From an uncultured Ferrimonas sp. (lineage in GTDB: Bacteria > Pseudomonadota > Gammaproteobacteria > Enterobacterales > Shewanellaceae), in NCBI RefSeq assembly GCF_947489035.1, contig NZ_CANLCI010000008.1, forward strand, positions 62,001 through 126,000: a DNA stretch of 64,000 nt, given 5' to 3'. Position numbers and translations under genes: made by a program. Positions 19,152 through 29,109 of this stretch are shown here, piece by piece; within the stretch, counting starts at the first letter, position 1; every line of letters begins with the position of its first letter. The notes under the pieces were generated by a model that was not told the origin of the DNA, made no database searches, and worked only from the letters and a program-made list of their open reading frames with translations.

Positions 19152-19829
19152 TTAGGTACGAGCCAGCATCAATTCCAGTCGAGCACCAACGCGCTCGGCC
19201 AAATCCGCTAAATCGCCGATCCATTCCAAAATTTTGTAGAACACCATCACGTCGATTGGATTCAGATCTTTTTCTAATGAAAACAGCTGACGGCGTAAGG
19301 TTACCTGCATTGAATCGGTATCATCTTCGATAGCGTCCAATTGCTGGATCAGTTCGTGCACGATGGTCACTTCACGACCACGGAAACCGCTTTCTAGCAG
19401 ATCATCCAGTTCGTTGATCGCTTTTTGGGCGTGGTGCACGGCATCAACACAACGCTGCACGTAGGCAACGAAGTTTTCTTGCATCAATTCGGGTACTTGG
19501 GTTTGACGACCGATAACACGACCGGCGATGTCTTTGGCTTTATTGGCAATCTTGTCTTGCTGGGTCACAATTTCCAGCAGATCGGTACGCTGCACGGGCA
19601 TGAAGATGCCACTTGGCAGGCTCATGCGAATTTCGCGCTTGAGTACATCGGCTTCATGTTCGTGAGAGCTGATCTGACGCTGCAGGGTTTCCGCTTCTTC
19701 CCAACGGTTGTCGATAACCGCGTTGAAGAATGGCACCATCAGAGTGGCAGCTTCACTGATCTTGTCGATGTGCTGCTCAAGAGGTTTGATCGGCGACTTC
19801 GCGAAGACGCCCAAAAAATTTACCGGCAT
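19152..19829 (-). CDS. DUF47 (TIGR00153) PhoU-like Pit accessory protein
   Basis: A 225-residue all-helical cytoplasmic protein of the DUF47/PhoU-like family (MPVNFLGVFAKSPIKPLEQHIDKI ... LLESGFRGREVTIVHELIQQLDAIEDDTDSMQ). These proteins are nearly always encoded next to PiT transporters and are thought to regulate them; the mechanism is inferred. First gene of the operon, about 150 bp downstream of a Pho box. Confidence 0.9.
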   Translation of the reverse strand: MPVNFLGVFAKSPIKPLEQHIDKISEAATLMVPFFNAVIDNRWEEAETLQRQISSHEHEADVLKREIRMSLPSGIFMPVQRTDLLEIVTQQDKIANKAKDIAGRVIGRQTQVPELMQENFVAYVQRCVDAVHHAQKAINELDDLLESGFRGREVTIVHELIQQLDAIEDDTDSMQVTLRRQLFSLEKDLNPIDVMVFYKILEWIGDLADLAERVGARLELMLART

Positions 19830-19977
19830 AGCCTTAGTTCCTGCTTTGGAGCCCTAAGTTAGGCGAGCGAATCATACCCACCTGAAATGGAATCGCAAGG
19901 TCAATTCTTGCAACTGCACTGCCACATTTTATTCCATGTAACAGCGCTTCGGTGGATTATCGAATTGCGCGAATCCT

Positions 19978-19995
19978 ATGGCAGAAATATGACAG
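19978..19995 (-). promoter_or_regulatory. Pho box upstream of the DUF47-pit operon
   Basis: On the minus strand CTGTCATATTTCTGCCAT: two 7-bp direct repeats (CTGTCAT, CTGCCAT) separated by 4 bp, the standard PhoB half-site geometry and close to the CTGTCAT-N4-CTGTCAT consensus. GATAAT lies 16 bp downstream as a possible -10. PhoB control is inferred from this match. Confidence 0.7.
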
Positions 19996-20057
19996 CGATA
20001 TTACAGGTGAAACGTTATTGTCATTTGGCTGAAATTTGATTTTAAAATTAAAGTGTT

Positions 20058-20954
20058 ATGGAAATCGAGATAAAACTCTTACTGGCGCCAACTGGCGCAT
20101 ATAAACGGGTCTGTGATTGGCAGTTACCCAGTCAATTACAGCAGCAGCGCACGGATCTGCTCGGCAATATTTATTTTGACACGCCGGCGCAAACGTTGCG
20201 CAAATTAGACATGGGCTTGCGGATCCGTCGCCGTGGCACTCAGCGAGAAATGACTTTAAAAACGGCGGGTAAGGTGTGTGGCGGGCTGCATGCGCGTCCC
20301 GAATACAACGTGGATGTGGCCGCCGAACGGCCGGATCTGAGCTTGTTTGAGTCCGGCTTATTTAGCCCCGCCGAGGTGGCGCGATTGAATGCCGAACTGG
20401 TGCCGTTGTTCGCCACCGACTTTGAACGGCAGCAAGGGGTGCTGCAGATAGCGGACGCCACCGTTGAATTGGCACTGGATCAGGGCAGCATCAGCGCCGA
20501 AGGGGCCGAGTTAACCATCGCCGAGCTGGAACTGGAGTTGATCGAGGGGGAAGCCAAGGCGCTGCTGCCCTTGGTGGCCACCTTGATGCAGCAACAGCCG
20601 TTGCGACTGGGGTTGGACTCGAAAGCGGCGCGAGGCTATCGCTTAGCGCAGTTGCAAGCCCCCGCCGCCATCGCGACTCGGTGGCCAGCCAGTGCCGATG
20701 GGGTGCTATCGGCGTGGCAACGCAATGAAGAGCGGCTGCTGGCAGGGGAAATCGCGGCACTGGCGCCATTACTGCAGCTGTGGCAGCAAGCCCAGCACTG
20801 GCTTGATGGCAGCGAGCAGCAGTGGCTGGCGCAGGCGCAGCAGCAATTGCAGTGCGGCGACAATGGCAGTGAGGCGTTAGCGCGGCTGTTGCAGCAACCG
20901 CAGTATGGCTTATGCCAGTTAGCGTTATTACGGGCATGGTTGCTGCAAGAATGA
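20058..20954 (+). CDS. CYTH domain-containing protein (YgiF-like inorganic triphosphatase)
   Basis: A 298-residue protein. The N-terminus has the CYTH ExExK signature (MEIEIK), basic residues of the triphosphate tunnel (GLRIRRRG, MTLKTAG, RPEYNV) and late acidic strands (IAELELELIEGE, about 150-165). CYTH enzymes hydrolyse triphosphates using divalent metal. E. coli YgiF (433 aa) carries a C-terminal CHAD domain; here the remainder, about 100 residues of Gln/Leu-rich helix, is too short for a full CHAD domain. Divergent from the DUF47 gene. Confidence 0.8.
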   Translation: MEIEIKLLLAPTGAYKRVCDWQLPSQLQQQRTDLLGNIYFDTPAQTLRKLDMGLRIRRRGTQREMTLKTAGKVCGGLHARPEYNVDVAAERPDLSLFESGLFSPAEVARLNAELVPLFATDFERQQGVLQIADATVELALDQGSISAEGAELTIAELELELIEGEAKALLPLVATLMQQQPLRLGLDSKAARGYRLAQLQAPAAIATRWPASADGVLSAWQRNEERLLAGEIAALAPLLQLWQQAQHWLDGSEQQWLAQAQQQLQCGDNGSEALARLLQQPQYGLCQLALLRAWLLQE

Positions 20955-21003
20955 GCTGGGCTTGGCTCTTCAGTGGGGTTGAGTGTCAGCCGCTGACGCC
21001 GGC

Positions 21004-21477
21004 TTAAGCGTTGGGGGATTGCTCTAAGAGCTTATCGAGCTTGGCTTCCAGCGCCGTCACCTTATCGAGGATGGCGGCGTTTTGCTGGCGCAGCTCGCGG
21101 TTTTTAACGTTGGTGTCGCTAAAGCCAAACATGCGGGTGGCGAACATGGCACCAATGCCGCCCAAAATGCCCACCCCTAGGCTGAACATGATGATCGCCA
21201 TAACACGACCACCAACGGTAACCGGATAAAAATCCCCAAAACCAATGGTGGACGAGGACATCAACATCAGCCACACCGCATCGCTGTAGCTTTCGACATT
21301 GGCCCCTTCAGCGCCCACCTCAAACAGATAGGTGAAGTAGCCTAAGCCGCAACACAGGGTCACCATGGTGACGATGGACGCCAACAGCAGTGGCTTCAGA
21401 TTGTAGTTCTTAACGCCGTATTCATCCACGCTGTACAGCTTGGATCGTTCCATTACGTTTTTCAAAAGTGTGGCCAT
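21004..21477 (-). CDS. Two-helix potassium channel-like protein
   Basis: A 157-residue protein with two hydrophobic helices around a pore loop whose filter reads TIGFGD (about residues 77-82), a variant of the canonical TVGYGD. The C-terminus forms a predicted coiled coil (LRQQNAAILDKVTALEAKLDKLLEQ) that could drive assembly. Probably a K+-selective Ion_trans_2 channel without a ligand-binding domain. The start at 21477 gives a sensible cytoplasmic N-terminus; the frame opens 24 codons earlier. It lies 79 bp after a DUF350 gene on the same strand, so the two are probably cotranscribed. Confidence 0.8.
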   Translation of the reverse strand: MATLLKNVMERSKLYSVDEYGVKNYNLKPLLLASIVTMVTLCCGLGYFTYLFEVGAEGANVESYSDAVWLMLMSSSTIGFGDFYPVTVGGRVMAIIMFSLGVGILGGIGAMFATRMFGFSDTNVKNRELRQQNAAILDKVTALEAKLDKLLEQSPNA

Positions 21478-21556
21478 GGTTATCTTGCGTGAATTTGATT
21501 TAAAAAAGGAAGTCAGTGAGCACGTTACCCGCTTCGCTTGCCCAAGCAAAGTGGAT

Positions 21557-22465
21557 TCAGAGCAGGTGGTTCAACAGGTAAGCGGCGGCAAACACCAACG
21601 CCCCCTCCAGTGCCGCGACCCCAGCATTGTTTTGCAGCTCAATCTCTTCGTTAACGTGGACCTTGGCCAGCACCAAGCGCCGCAGCAGGGTTGAAAGCAC
21701 GATCAACATAATGATTTTGCACAGCGACAGCACAAACCACAGCCCCAAATTAGAGAGTGGACTTTGTTGCTGAAACAGCGGCGACATTGAACTGGAATGC
21801 ATCAGTAAGCCGCACGCCAGAAGGTAACCACTGTGGCGCAACGCCACCGGCAGGTGCCCCTGCGCCAACGCGTGTTGCAAGCTGCCGCCTTGATTGAATT
21901 TGGCAAAGCGCGACTCCAACACGCGGCTGATCAGCACCAGCAGCCCTAAGGCGGCAACAAAGTTGACGATCAGCATCGGCGCGGTGCCCCAGTGGCCCAC
22001 ATTCACCCACTGCATGCTGCCCTTGAGCACCAAGGCGATGGCGCAGGCCACGGCCGCATCCACAATCGACACCGGCACATTGCCCGCTAAGATCAGCTCG
22101 CGCTTATCAAAATGGTGCAAGCCCCATTTGTCGTAGCTCCAACGGCCTAACCGGATCAGCAGCAAGGCGCTGATCCCCACCACCGCCAACCGCAACGCGT
22201 GCTGCAGCGGTTGCGACACCTCGTTCAACAAAAACACCCCCGACAGGGCGATCGCCAGCGCGGTGATCCCACCCGCCACACTGATGCCAAAAGCAACGTT
22301 GTCGCGCTCGGCCAGCTCCTTGGTGCTGTCCACCCCGCTGAACCAGCCGTGGCTGAAGCGAGCCACCACAAAAAGCAGCAGTACCACAATAAGATCAATT
22401 GCTTGCAATATAAGTTGTTGTGGCGTGCGCCAGCTACTGAGTAGCTCCAAAGTGTCCATGTTCAA
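21557..22465 (-). CDS. DUF350 domain membrane protein
   Basis: A 302-residue membrane protein with about eight hydrophobic helices that looks like two DUF350 repeats: the first holds ELAERDNVAFGISVAGGITALAIALSG, the second is more diverged and ends HVNEEIELQNNAGVAALEGALVFAAAYLL. DUF350 proteins (YjfL-like) have no settled function. The neighbouring channel gene suggests a shared role in ion flux or membrane potential (inference). Divergent from glnE. Confidence 0.75.
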   Translation of the reverse strand: MNMDTLELLSSWRTPQQLILQAIDLIVVLLLFVVARFSHGWFSGVDSTKELAERDNVAFGISVAGGITALAIALSGVFLLNEVSQPLQHALRLAVVGISALLLIRLGRWSYDKWGLHHFDKRELILAGNVPVSIVDAAVACAIALVLKGSMQWVNVGHWGTAPMLIVNFVAALGLLVLISRVLESRFAKFNQGGSLQHALAQGHLPVALRHSGYLLACGLLMHSSSMSPLFQQQSPLSNLGLWFVLSLCKIIMLIVLSTLLRRLVLAKVHVNEEIELQNNAGVAALEGALVFAAAYLLNHLL

Positions 22466-22622
22466 TCCTTGCTGTTGAGGGCGGCTGCGATCATGGGGAT
22501 CGCGCTGGGTTTCGTGGCCGCCACACAGTATTCGCTTCTCTGTAGTAGGCGAGTGTACCTAAGGTTGGTAAAGTGGCCTCTGCTTTTTTGCATCAGTTTT
22601 AGGTTAAACAAGGCGTTAGATA

Positions 22623-25475
22623 ATGACCAGCGTGCCAACGGATCCGCAACTTAGCCCGGCCCTGCAAGCGCAAGCCGAACGATTTTGGTCGCGCTTGTGC
22701 CCAGACACCCTTGCCCAGCTGAACGGCCACGACCGCGATCAGATCTGGCGCTTACTGGGGTTGTCCGAGTTTGTCGGCGGGGTGCTGGCGCGGGATCCGC
22801 AGTGGCTCGCGCAGCTGTGGGGGCAACACCAACTGCAGGTGGCTCAGCGCCAGCACGATTACCCGTCGCAATTGGCGCAGCAGTTGAGCCAGTGCGACAG
22901 CGAACCGGCCGCCGCCAAAGTGTTGCGTCGTTTTCGTAACCGCGAACAATGCCGCATCGCCGCTCGAGATCTGCTCAATATGGCGTCGCTGGAGGAATCC
23001 CTTAGCCACCTGTCGGCGCTGGCTGAAGCGGTGGTGATCGCCGCGCGGGATTTTGTGATTGCACTGCAAGCCCCCGCTTGGGGCCGCGCCTGCAATGACG
23101 CGGGAGTGGAGCAGCCGCTGTTGATCCTCGGCATGGGCAAGCTGGGCGGACGCGAGCTTAACTTCTCGTCGGATATTGATCTGATCTTTTGTTACCCAGA
23201 GCATGGCAGCACCGTGGGTGGCCGCCGCCAGTGGGATAACCAGCAATACTTCATCCGCATCGGCCAAAAGCTGATTAACCTGCTGGCCAAAACCGACATG
23301 GATGGTTTCTGCTATCGGGTGGATATGCGCTTGCGCCCCTTTGGCGAAGCGGGGCCGTTGGTGGTGTCGCTGGCGGCGCTCGAGGATTACTACCAAGAGC
23401 AGGGGCGAGAATGGGAACGTTTCGCCATGGTGAAGGCGCGGGTGCTGGGCAACGACGACGCCAATCAACAGCTGGAGCAGATGCTGCGGCCGTTTGTGTA
23501 TCGCCGCTACTTAGATTACTCCGCCATTGATGCGCTGCGAAAAATGAAGGGGCTGATTGAAACCCAAGTGCGACGCCAAGCGATCCGCAACAACATTAAG
23601 CTGGGCGCCGGTGGCATTCGTGAAGTGGAATTTGTGGTGCAAAGTCACCAACTGGTGCGCGGCGGTCGCGAGCCGGGGCTGCGGCTGCAATCGTTGCAGC
23701 AGGCGTTGGCGGAATTGACCCGTCTAGGCATCTTGGGCGAGCACGACAAACTGCAGCTGTGGCAGGGCTATCAGTTGTTGCGGGCGGTGGAAAATCGGCT
23801 GCAGGCGTTGAACGATCAACAAACTCAAACCCTGCCCAGCGACGACGACAACTGGCTGCGACTGGCGTTGGCGATGGGCTGCAACAATGCCGGGCAGCTG
23901 CAGCAGCAGATCGACCACGCGATGAGCGCCATTCACCAGATCTTCCGCGCCACCATTGGCGACAGTGAAGACAGCGAACAGGAGTTAGGCGCACTGCCGT
24001 CGCTGTGGTTAGACGACAACAACAAACTGGAAGGGCCAGCGATCTTAGCCGAACAAGGGCTCGAGCCTGACTTGTGGCCGCAGCTGCAGCGCAGCCGCAG
24101 CGAGATGAAACAGTGCCGCTTGGGCCCCCGTGGCCGCGACACCCTTGATCGGCTGATCCCGCACCTGTGGCAAGAATTAGCCCAGCGCAACCAGCCAGAC
24201 CAAGTCTGGCAGCGGTTGGAGTCGGTGTTGCTGCGGATCCTCTCGCGCACCACCTACTTAGAATTACTGCTAGAGAAAGCCGGCGCCCGAACTCAACTCG
24301 CCAACCTGTGTGCCGCCAGTCCGTGGATCGCCGCTCAGCTGGCCCGTTATCCCGTGCTGCTGGATGAACTGATTGATCCGGTGGCGCTGTATCAGCCGCT
24401 GCCAGAGCATGGCTACGGTGCCGAGCTGCGTGAAGCGATGCTGCGGATCAGCGACGACGATCTGGAACAACAGATGGAAGCGCTGCGCCAATTTAAGCAG
24501 GCGCAGCAACTGCGCATTGCCGCTGCCGACATCACCGGCGTGCTGCCGGTCACGCAGGTGAGCGATCACCTGTCGTGGCTGGCGGAAGCGATCATTGAAA
24601 AAGTGGTGGCGATGGCGTGGCAGCAGATCAGCGCGCGCCACGGGGCACCGGCGAATTTGGCCGACGGCGAGCGTGGGTTTGGGGTGGTGGCCTATGGCAA
24701 GCTGGGCGGCTTCGAGCTGGGCTATGGTTCGGATCTGGATCTGGTGTTTTTGCACCAAGCCGAGGTTGGCACCACCACCGGAGATAAGCCGATTGATGGC
24801 GGCCACTTTTACATCAAACTGGCGCAGCGGATCTTGCATCTGTTCTCAACCCGCACCGCCTCTGGGGTGCTGTATGAAGTGGACACCCGACTGCGGCCTT
24901 CGGGCAAAAGCGGCTTGCTGGTCAGCCAAATCGGCCGCTTTGAAGAGTACCAACGGCAAGAAGCGTGGACTTGGGAGCATCAGGCGTTATCACGGGCTCG
25001 CTATGTGTTTGGCGACGATGGCCTTGCCCAGCGTTTTGCCCAGTTACGGCGGCAGATCCTGATGGCGGACCGGGATCCGGCCACCTTGCAGCAGGATGTG
25101 GTGCAGATGCGGGTGAAGATGCGTCAGCATCTGGATCGTGCCGCTAAGGATCAGTTTGATCTGAAGCAGGGCGCAGGCGGGATCACCGACATTGAATTCA
25201 TTACCCAATATTTGGTGCTGCGCTACAGCGCCCAAGCGCCGCAATTGCTGCGTACCAGCGACAATGCGCGGATGCTTAAGGCGGCGCTGCAAGCGGAGAT
25301 CATCACCCCAGCTCAAGCGGATCTGCTGACCCATTGTTATCACCAGCTGCGCGACGACAACCACCATCGGGTCTTGGCGGGGCACAACAGCATTGTGCCA
25401 CTGGCCCAGCGGCCTGCCTCCTGCCAAGCGGTTGAACAGCTGTGGCGGCAGTTGCTGCTGAACGAGACAGACTAA
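22623..25475 (+). CDS. glnE: Bifunctional glutamine synthetase adenylyltransferase/deadenylase
   Basis: A 950-residue enzyme, close to E. coli GlnE (946), that adenylylates and de-adenylylates glutamine synthetase in response to PII. The two nucleotidyltransferase domains are both intact: GMGKLGGRELNFSSDIDLIF (N-terminal, deadenylylation) and AYGKLGGFELGYGSDLDLVFLH (C-terminal, adenylylation), each with its own downstream VDMRLRPFGEAGPL / VDTRLRPSGKSGLL motif. It converges on the DUF417 gene 9 bp downstream. Confidence 0.96.
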   Translation: MTSVPTDPQLSPALQAQAERFWSRLCPDTLAQLNGHDRDQIWRLLGLSEFVGGVLARDPQWLAQLWGQHQLQVAQRQHDYPSQLAQQLSQCDSEPAAAKVLRRFRNREQCRIAARDLLNMASLEESLSHLSALAEAVVIAARDFVIALQAPAWGRACNDAGVEQPLLILGMGKLGGRELNFSSDIDLIFCYPEHGSTVGGRRQWDNQQYFIRIGQKLINLLAKTDMDGFCYRVDMRLRPFGEAGPLVVSLAALEDYYQEQGREWERFAMVKARVLGNDDANQQLEQMLRPFVYRRYLDYSAIDALRKMKGLIETQVRRQAIRNNIKLGAGGIREVEFVVQSHQLVRGGREPGLRLQSLQQALAELTRLGILGEHDKLQLWQGYQLLRAVENRLQALNDQQTQTLPSDDDNWLRLALAMGCNNAGQLQQQIDHAMSAIHQIFRATIGDSEDSEQELGALPSLWLDDNNKLEGPAILAEQGLEPDLWPQLQRSRSEMKQCRLGPRGRDTLDRLIPHLWQELAQRNQPDQVWQRLESVLLRILSRTTYLELLLEKAGARTQLANLCAASPWIAAQLARYPVLLDELIDPVALYQPLPEHGYGAELREAMLRISDDDLEQQMEALRQFKQAQQLRIAAADITGVLPVTQVSDHLSWLAEAIIEKVVAMAWQQISARHGAPANLADGERGFGVVAYGKLGGFELGYGSDLDLVFLHQAEVGTTTGDKPIDGGHFYIKLAQRILHLFSTRTASGVLYEVDTRLRPSGKSGLLVSQIGRFEEYQRQEAWTWEHQALSRARYVFGDDGLAQRFAQLRRQILMADRDPATLQQDVVQMRVKMRQHLDRAAKDQFDLKQGAGGITDIEFITQYLVLRYSAQAPQLLRTSDNARMLKAALQAEIITPAQADLLTHCYHQLRDDNHHRVLAGHNSIVPLAQRPASCQAVEQLWRQLLLNETD

Positions 25476-25484
25476 ACGCTGCGC

Positions 25485-26417
25485 TTAGCTATCGGGTTGG
25501 CGCAGCCAGTACCAGAAGCCGATTAAGTTGGCGATGAACCAGAGATCTTTCACCAAAAACTGACCGCCGCTGCTGAGCAAACTGCTGGGGCTGAGGGCAC
25601 CGCTCCAGCTGAATAGGAAGCTTTGGGTAACCACAAAGACAGCGCCGCTGAGGCCGATGCTAAGCAGCGCCACTTGGGGTTGCCATAAGGTGGCCAGCAA
25701 CAGTGCCACCGTAAGCAGATCGTACAGGCCAATTAGGTTAGAAGTGGTTTGCAGGCTGAACAGTTGATAGAGCCAACCAAGCAGCGGTGAGCTTTGCACC
25801 AGTGCCTCAATCCCTTGGGCTTCCAGCGCGGTAAATTTCATCCCACCAATCCACAGCAGCACTAACAAAACCGGTGTTACGGCGATAATCCGCTGCAATG
25901 GCGGGCGCAGATTGGGTTGCAGCAGGGCAATGCCCAGGCTGAGCAGCGCCGCGTATTTGATCACCCCTTGGCCCGCCCCCAGTGCGGGAAAACCGCCCAA
26001 GCTATCGATGTACAGGGTTGGCCCCAACAGTGGCAACAGGGCCACGGTGCTGGTGACGATCAACACCCAACCTAAGGCCGATTGCAGTGCGCTGTGGTAG
26101 AGCGTGGCCAGTGTGAGCAAGGCGATAACGGTGAAGCCGACCGCCGCAATGGCGTTGGCCGTTGTTGGTGCCATCAGTTGGCTGATGCCGTAAAAATGGG
26201 TGCTGTTGCTGATGGCCGAGTGGTGGCCGAGCAGGGCGGTGCTGATGGCCAGTAAGGTGGATGAGATCAGCAACAACAGCAGCATCAGCCGTTGGCTGCT
26301 TTGGTGGCTTAAGGCCAACCACGAGGGCGCGCTGGCGGTGGTTGTGCGGGCTACTGCGGGGGTCGCCGCTGCGGCGGTTAAATCGAATGGGATCGGGGTT
26401 GATTGAGACTGGGCCAT
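25485..26417 (-). CDS. DUF417 family membrane protein
   Basis: A 310-residue membrane protein. The C-terminal half matches the DUF417 (YkgB-like) pattern: LLWIGGMKFTALEAQGIEALVQSSPLLGWLY, then GLYDLLTVALL, TQSFLF and a GGQFLVKDLWF ending. The N-terminal half repeats the same layout in degenerate form (YGISQLMAPTTAN ... LGGFPALGAGQGVIKYAALLSLG), so it looks like an internal duplication. Function unknown. The start at 26417 has GGAG five bases upstream; the frame extends upstream through the next gene's terminator without support. Confidence 0.7.
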   Translation of the reverse strand: MAQSQSTPIPFDLTAAAATPAVARTTTASAPSWLALSHQSSQRLMLLLLLISSTLLAISTALLGHHSAISNSTHFYGISQLMAPTTANAIAAVGFTVIALLTLATLYHSALQSALGWVLIVTSTVALLPLLGPTLYIDSLGGFPALGAGQGVIKYAALLSLGIALLQPNLRPPLQRIIAVTPVLLVLLWIGGMKFTALEAQGIEALVQSSPLLGWLYQLFSLQTTSNLIGLYDLLTVALLLATLWQPQVALLSIGLSGAVFVVTQSFLFSWSGALSPSSLLSSGGQFLVKDLWFIANLIGFWYWLRQPDS

Positions 26418-26490
26418 TACTGCTCCGTGGCGGTTTATTCCATTGCAGGGGATAGACCCAGCGGCGGCACAAACGCTTTCAGTCACGGAT

Positions 26491-26513
26491 AAAAAAACCG
26501 CCCGAAGGCGGTT
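26491..26513 (-). terminator. Terminator of the lipid A acyltransferase gene
   Basis: On the minus strand AACCGCC-ttcg-GGCGGTT is followed by a T-run, 17 bp after the stop codon. Confidence 0.9.
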
Positions 26514-26529
26514 GGTGGCAGCGTTGCTG

Positions 26530-27453
26530 TTAGCGATAAAACTCACTGCGATCGTTGGTATCTGGGCGAGTTTTAAAACGACGGTGCAGCCACATGTACT
26601 GCTCTGGTCGCATCCGCACCAGTTTTTCCGTCTCATCATTACCGCGCTGCACATCGGCGTGGTCGTCGCCGGTGGGGAAGTTATCTAATGGCGGCTGAAT
26701 GGCGATGCGATAGCCGCTGGCATCGGCGCTACGTTCAACAAAAAAGGGCAATACCTTGGCCTTGCCCATCTTGGCGAGCGCGGGCGCGCCTGGGGCGGTT
26801 GAGCACTCAATGCCAAAGAAGTTAGTAAAGATCCCACGACCGCCTGCATCTTGGTCTTGGGTATACCAGATGATCTCGCCTTGGCGCAGCGCCTTCACCA
26901 TCTGCCGGACTTCGGTTTTTTTAATTAGCCCTTTATTAGACTGTAATCGCCCTTGGGTTTGTAAGTATTCAATCAGTGGGTTCTTGTTGGGGCGGTAAAC
27001 GCCAATGCCGGAAAACGCTTGGCCAAACACCCGCGCACCAGGTTCCAGCATCAGGCAGTGGGCGGCCAGTAGGATCACCCCTTGGCCTTCGGCTTGCACC
27101 TGAGTGATGTGCTCTTGGCCTTCAATCTGCATGTGTTGCTGGATGCGTTTATCGCTCCAGAACCAAGCGTTGCCGGTATCAAACAGCGCCATGCCGATCT
27201 CATCAAAGTTGTTGTCCAACAACTGCTGCTGTTCGGTGGCGCTTAACTCGGGGTAGCAGCGTTCGATGTTGCGGCGTACGGTTTGCACGCGCTTGGGCTG
27301 CAACGCTTTAAACAGTCGCCCAAACCGTTGACCCAAGGTGATTTGGGTGGTGAGTGGCAGCTTAACCAACAGCCGCAGTAGGCCGACACCAAGCCAGGTT
27401 AACCAGAACTTGGGCGCCAACAGGCGGCGTTCAAATTGCGCTTCTGTAATCAT
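26530..27453 (-). CDS. LpxL/HtrB-type lipid A acyltransferase
   Basis: A 307-residue inner-membrane acyltransferase that adds a secondary acyl chain to the Kdo2-lipid A precursor. The catalytic HxxxxE motif is in [12 protein letters not shown], followed by [13 protein letters not shown], the acceptor-site [16 protein letters not shown] and the C-terminal [17 protein letters not shown]. Length and motifs fit LpxL (lauroyl) rather than LpxM, but the acyl donor cannot be decided. The ATG at 27453 matches the family start; a GTG at 27480 is possible. Divergent from hldE, another LPS gene. Confidence 0.88.
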   Translation of the reverse strand: MITEAQFERRLLAPKFWLTWLGVGLLRLLVKLPLTTQITLGQRFGRLFKALQPKRVQTVRRNIERCYPELSATEQQQLLDNNFDEIGMALFDTGNAWFWSDKRIQQHMQIEGQEHITQVQAEGQGVILLAAHCLMLEPGARVFGQAFSGIGVYRPNKNPLIEYLQTQGRLQSNKGLIKKTEVRQMVKALRQGEIIWYTQDQDAGGRGIFTNFFGIECSTAPGAPALAKMGKAKVLPFFVERSADASGYRIAIQPPLDNFPTGDDHADVQRGNDETEKLVRMRPEQYMWLHRRFKTRPDTNDRSEFYR

Positions 27454-27677
27454 ATCCGACCGAACTGTTGCGATATCCACACTGCGTCATGCAGCAAAGT
27501 GGCGCCGACTATAGCGAAAAGCCCCAGCGCCATGCAATTTTGTTGCCTTTGCCCATACGCAGCAACCGCTTGAAGTTTACTCAAATTTGCCCAGTTTCGG
27601 GCGCTAAACAAGGATCGTACCCATCAGCGGCTGTGATAAACTGGACCATTACCCAGTTACAGCGAAAGAGAGTGGCG

Positions 27678-29108
27678 ATGAAAGTAGCCCTGTCCGCCTT
27701 TGAACAGGCTCAGGTATTGGTGGTTGGCGATGTGATGCTCGACCGTTATTGGATCGGGCCAATTGATCGCATCTCCCCTGAGGCACCGGTGCCGGTTGTT
27801 AAAGTTGATCAAACTGAAGACCGCCCTGGTGGTGCCGCCAACGTTGCCTTGAATGTGGCGGCGCTGGGTGGCCAAGCGCAACTGGTGGGCTTGGTTGGCG
27901 TGGATGAAGCCGCTGACGTGCTGCGCACCAGCTTAACCAGCAATGGCGTTGAGCCACAACTGGTGGCCGTTGCCGGTAAGCCAACCATCACCAAGCTGCG
28001 GGTGTTGTCCCGTAACCAGCAGTTGCTGCGGTTAGACTTTGAACAAGAGTTTGGCTTAGAGGCCGCCGCTCCACTGCGGGCCGCTACCGAGCAGAACCTG
28101 TCGCCGCACAAGGTGCTGGTGCTGTCGGATTACGCCAAGGGAGCCTTGATTGAAGTGCAATCGCTGATCCAACTGGCGCGGGCGGCCTCGGTGCCGGTGC
28201 TGATCGATCCGAAAGGCGGCAGCTTCGAAAAATACCGTGGTGCAACCTTGCTGACGCCGAACATGTCGGAGTTTGAACAGGTGGTTGGCAAGGTGGCCGA
28301 CGAAGCGGATCTGGTGGCCAAAGGCTTGGCACTGATCGAACAGTACGAGTTTGAAGCGCTGTTGATCACCCGCTCTGAAAAAGGCATGACCCTACTGCGT
28401 CCAGGCCACCCAGAGCTGCACCTGCCTGCGATGGCGCGCGAGGTCTACGATGTGACCGGCGCCGGCGATACCGTTATCTCCACCTTAGCCACGGCACTGT
28501 CTTCCGGTGCCGAGCTGGATCAAGCCTGTGCCTTGGCCAACGCTGCTGCTTCGGTGGTGGTGGGCAAACTGGGCACCTCAACCGTATCAGCGGTGGAAGT
28601 GGCGTCGATGGTGTCTGACATGCACGACGAGTCCGGTTTCGGTGTGGTCAATGAATCGCAGCTGCAACAAGCGGTAGCGGAAGCCAAAGCCCGCGGCGAA
28701 AACGTGGTGATGACCAACGGCTGCTTCGACATTCTGCACGCCGGTCATGTGTCCTACCTCAGCCAAGCGCGTAAGCTGGGCGATCGCCTGATTGTGGCCG
28801 TTAACAGCGATGAATCGGTACGCCGCCTGAAAGGCGATGGTCGTCCGGTCAACAGCGTTGATCGCCGCATGGCGGTGCTGGCGGGCTTAGGCGCGGTGGA
28901 TTGGGTGGTGCCGTTTGGCGAAGACACGCCACAACGGCTGATCGCTCAAACCCTGCCGGATCTGCTGGTGAAGGGCGGCGATTATGAAGTGGACCAGATC
29001 GCCGGCCACCGTGAAGTGTTGGATAACGGCGGCGAAGTGAAGATCCTCGGCTTCGAAGACGGCTGTTCCACCACCGCCATCATCAAAACCATCCGCGCGC
29101 AGGACTGA
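27678..29108 (+). CDS. hldE: Bifunctional heptose 7-phosphate kinase / heptose 1-phosphate adenylyltransferase
   Basis: A 476-residue enzyme of ADP-heptose synthesis for the LPS inner core. Residues 1 to about 315 form a ribokinase-type kinase ([38 protein letters not shown] with the catalytic Asp). The C-terminal part is a cytidylyltransferase-fold domain ([16 protein letters not shown]). The start at 27678 matches E. coli HldE (477 aa). The open frame begins 70 codons earlier but that part overlaps the opposite gene's start and is unlikely to be translated. Confidence 0.96.
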   Translation: MKVALSAFEQAQVLVVGDVMLDRYWIGPIDRISPEAPVPVVKVDQTEDRPGGAANVALNVAALGGQAQLVGLVGVDEAADVLRTSLTSNGVEPQLVAVAGKPTITKLRVLSRNQQLLRLDFEQEFGLEAAAPLRAATEQNLSPHKVLVLSDYAKGALIEVQSLIQLARAASVPVLIDPKGGSFEKYRGATLLTPNMSEFEQVVGKVADEADLVAKGLALIEQYEFEALLITRSEKGMTLLRPGHPELHLPAMAREVYDVTGAGDTVISTLATALSSGAELDQACALANAAASVVVGKLGTSTVSAVEVASMVSDMHDESGFGVVNESQLQQAVAEAKARGENVVMTNGCFDILHAGHVSYLSQARKLGDRLIVAVNSDESVRRLKGDGRPVNSVDRRMAVLAGLGAVDWVVPFGEDTPQRLIAQTLPDLLVKGGDYEVDQIAGHREVLDNGGEVKILGFEDGCSTTAIIKTIRAQD

Positions 29109-29109
29109 C

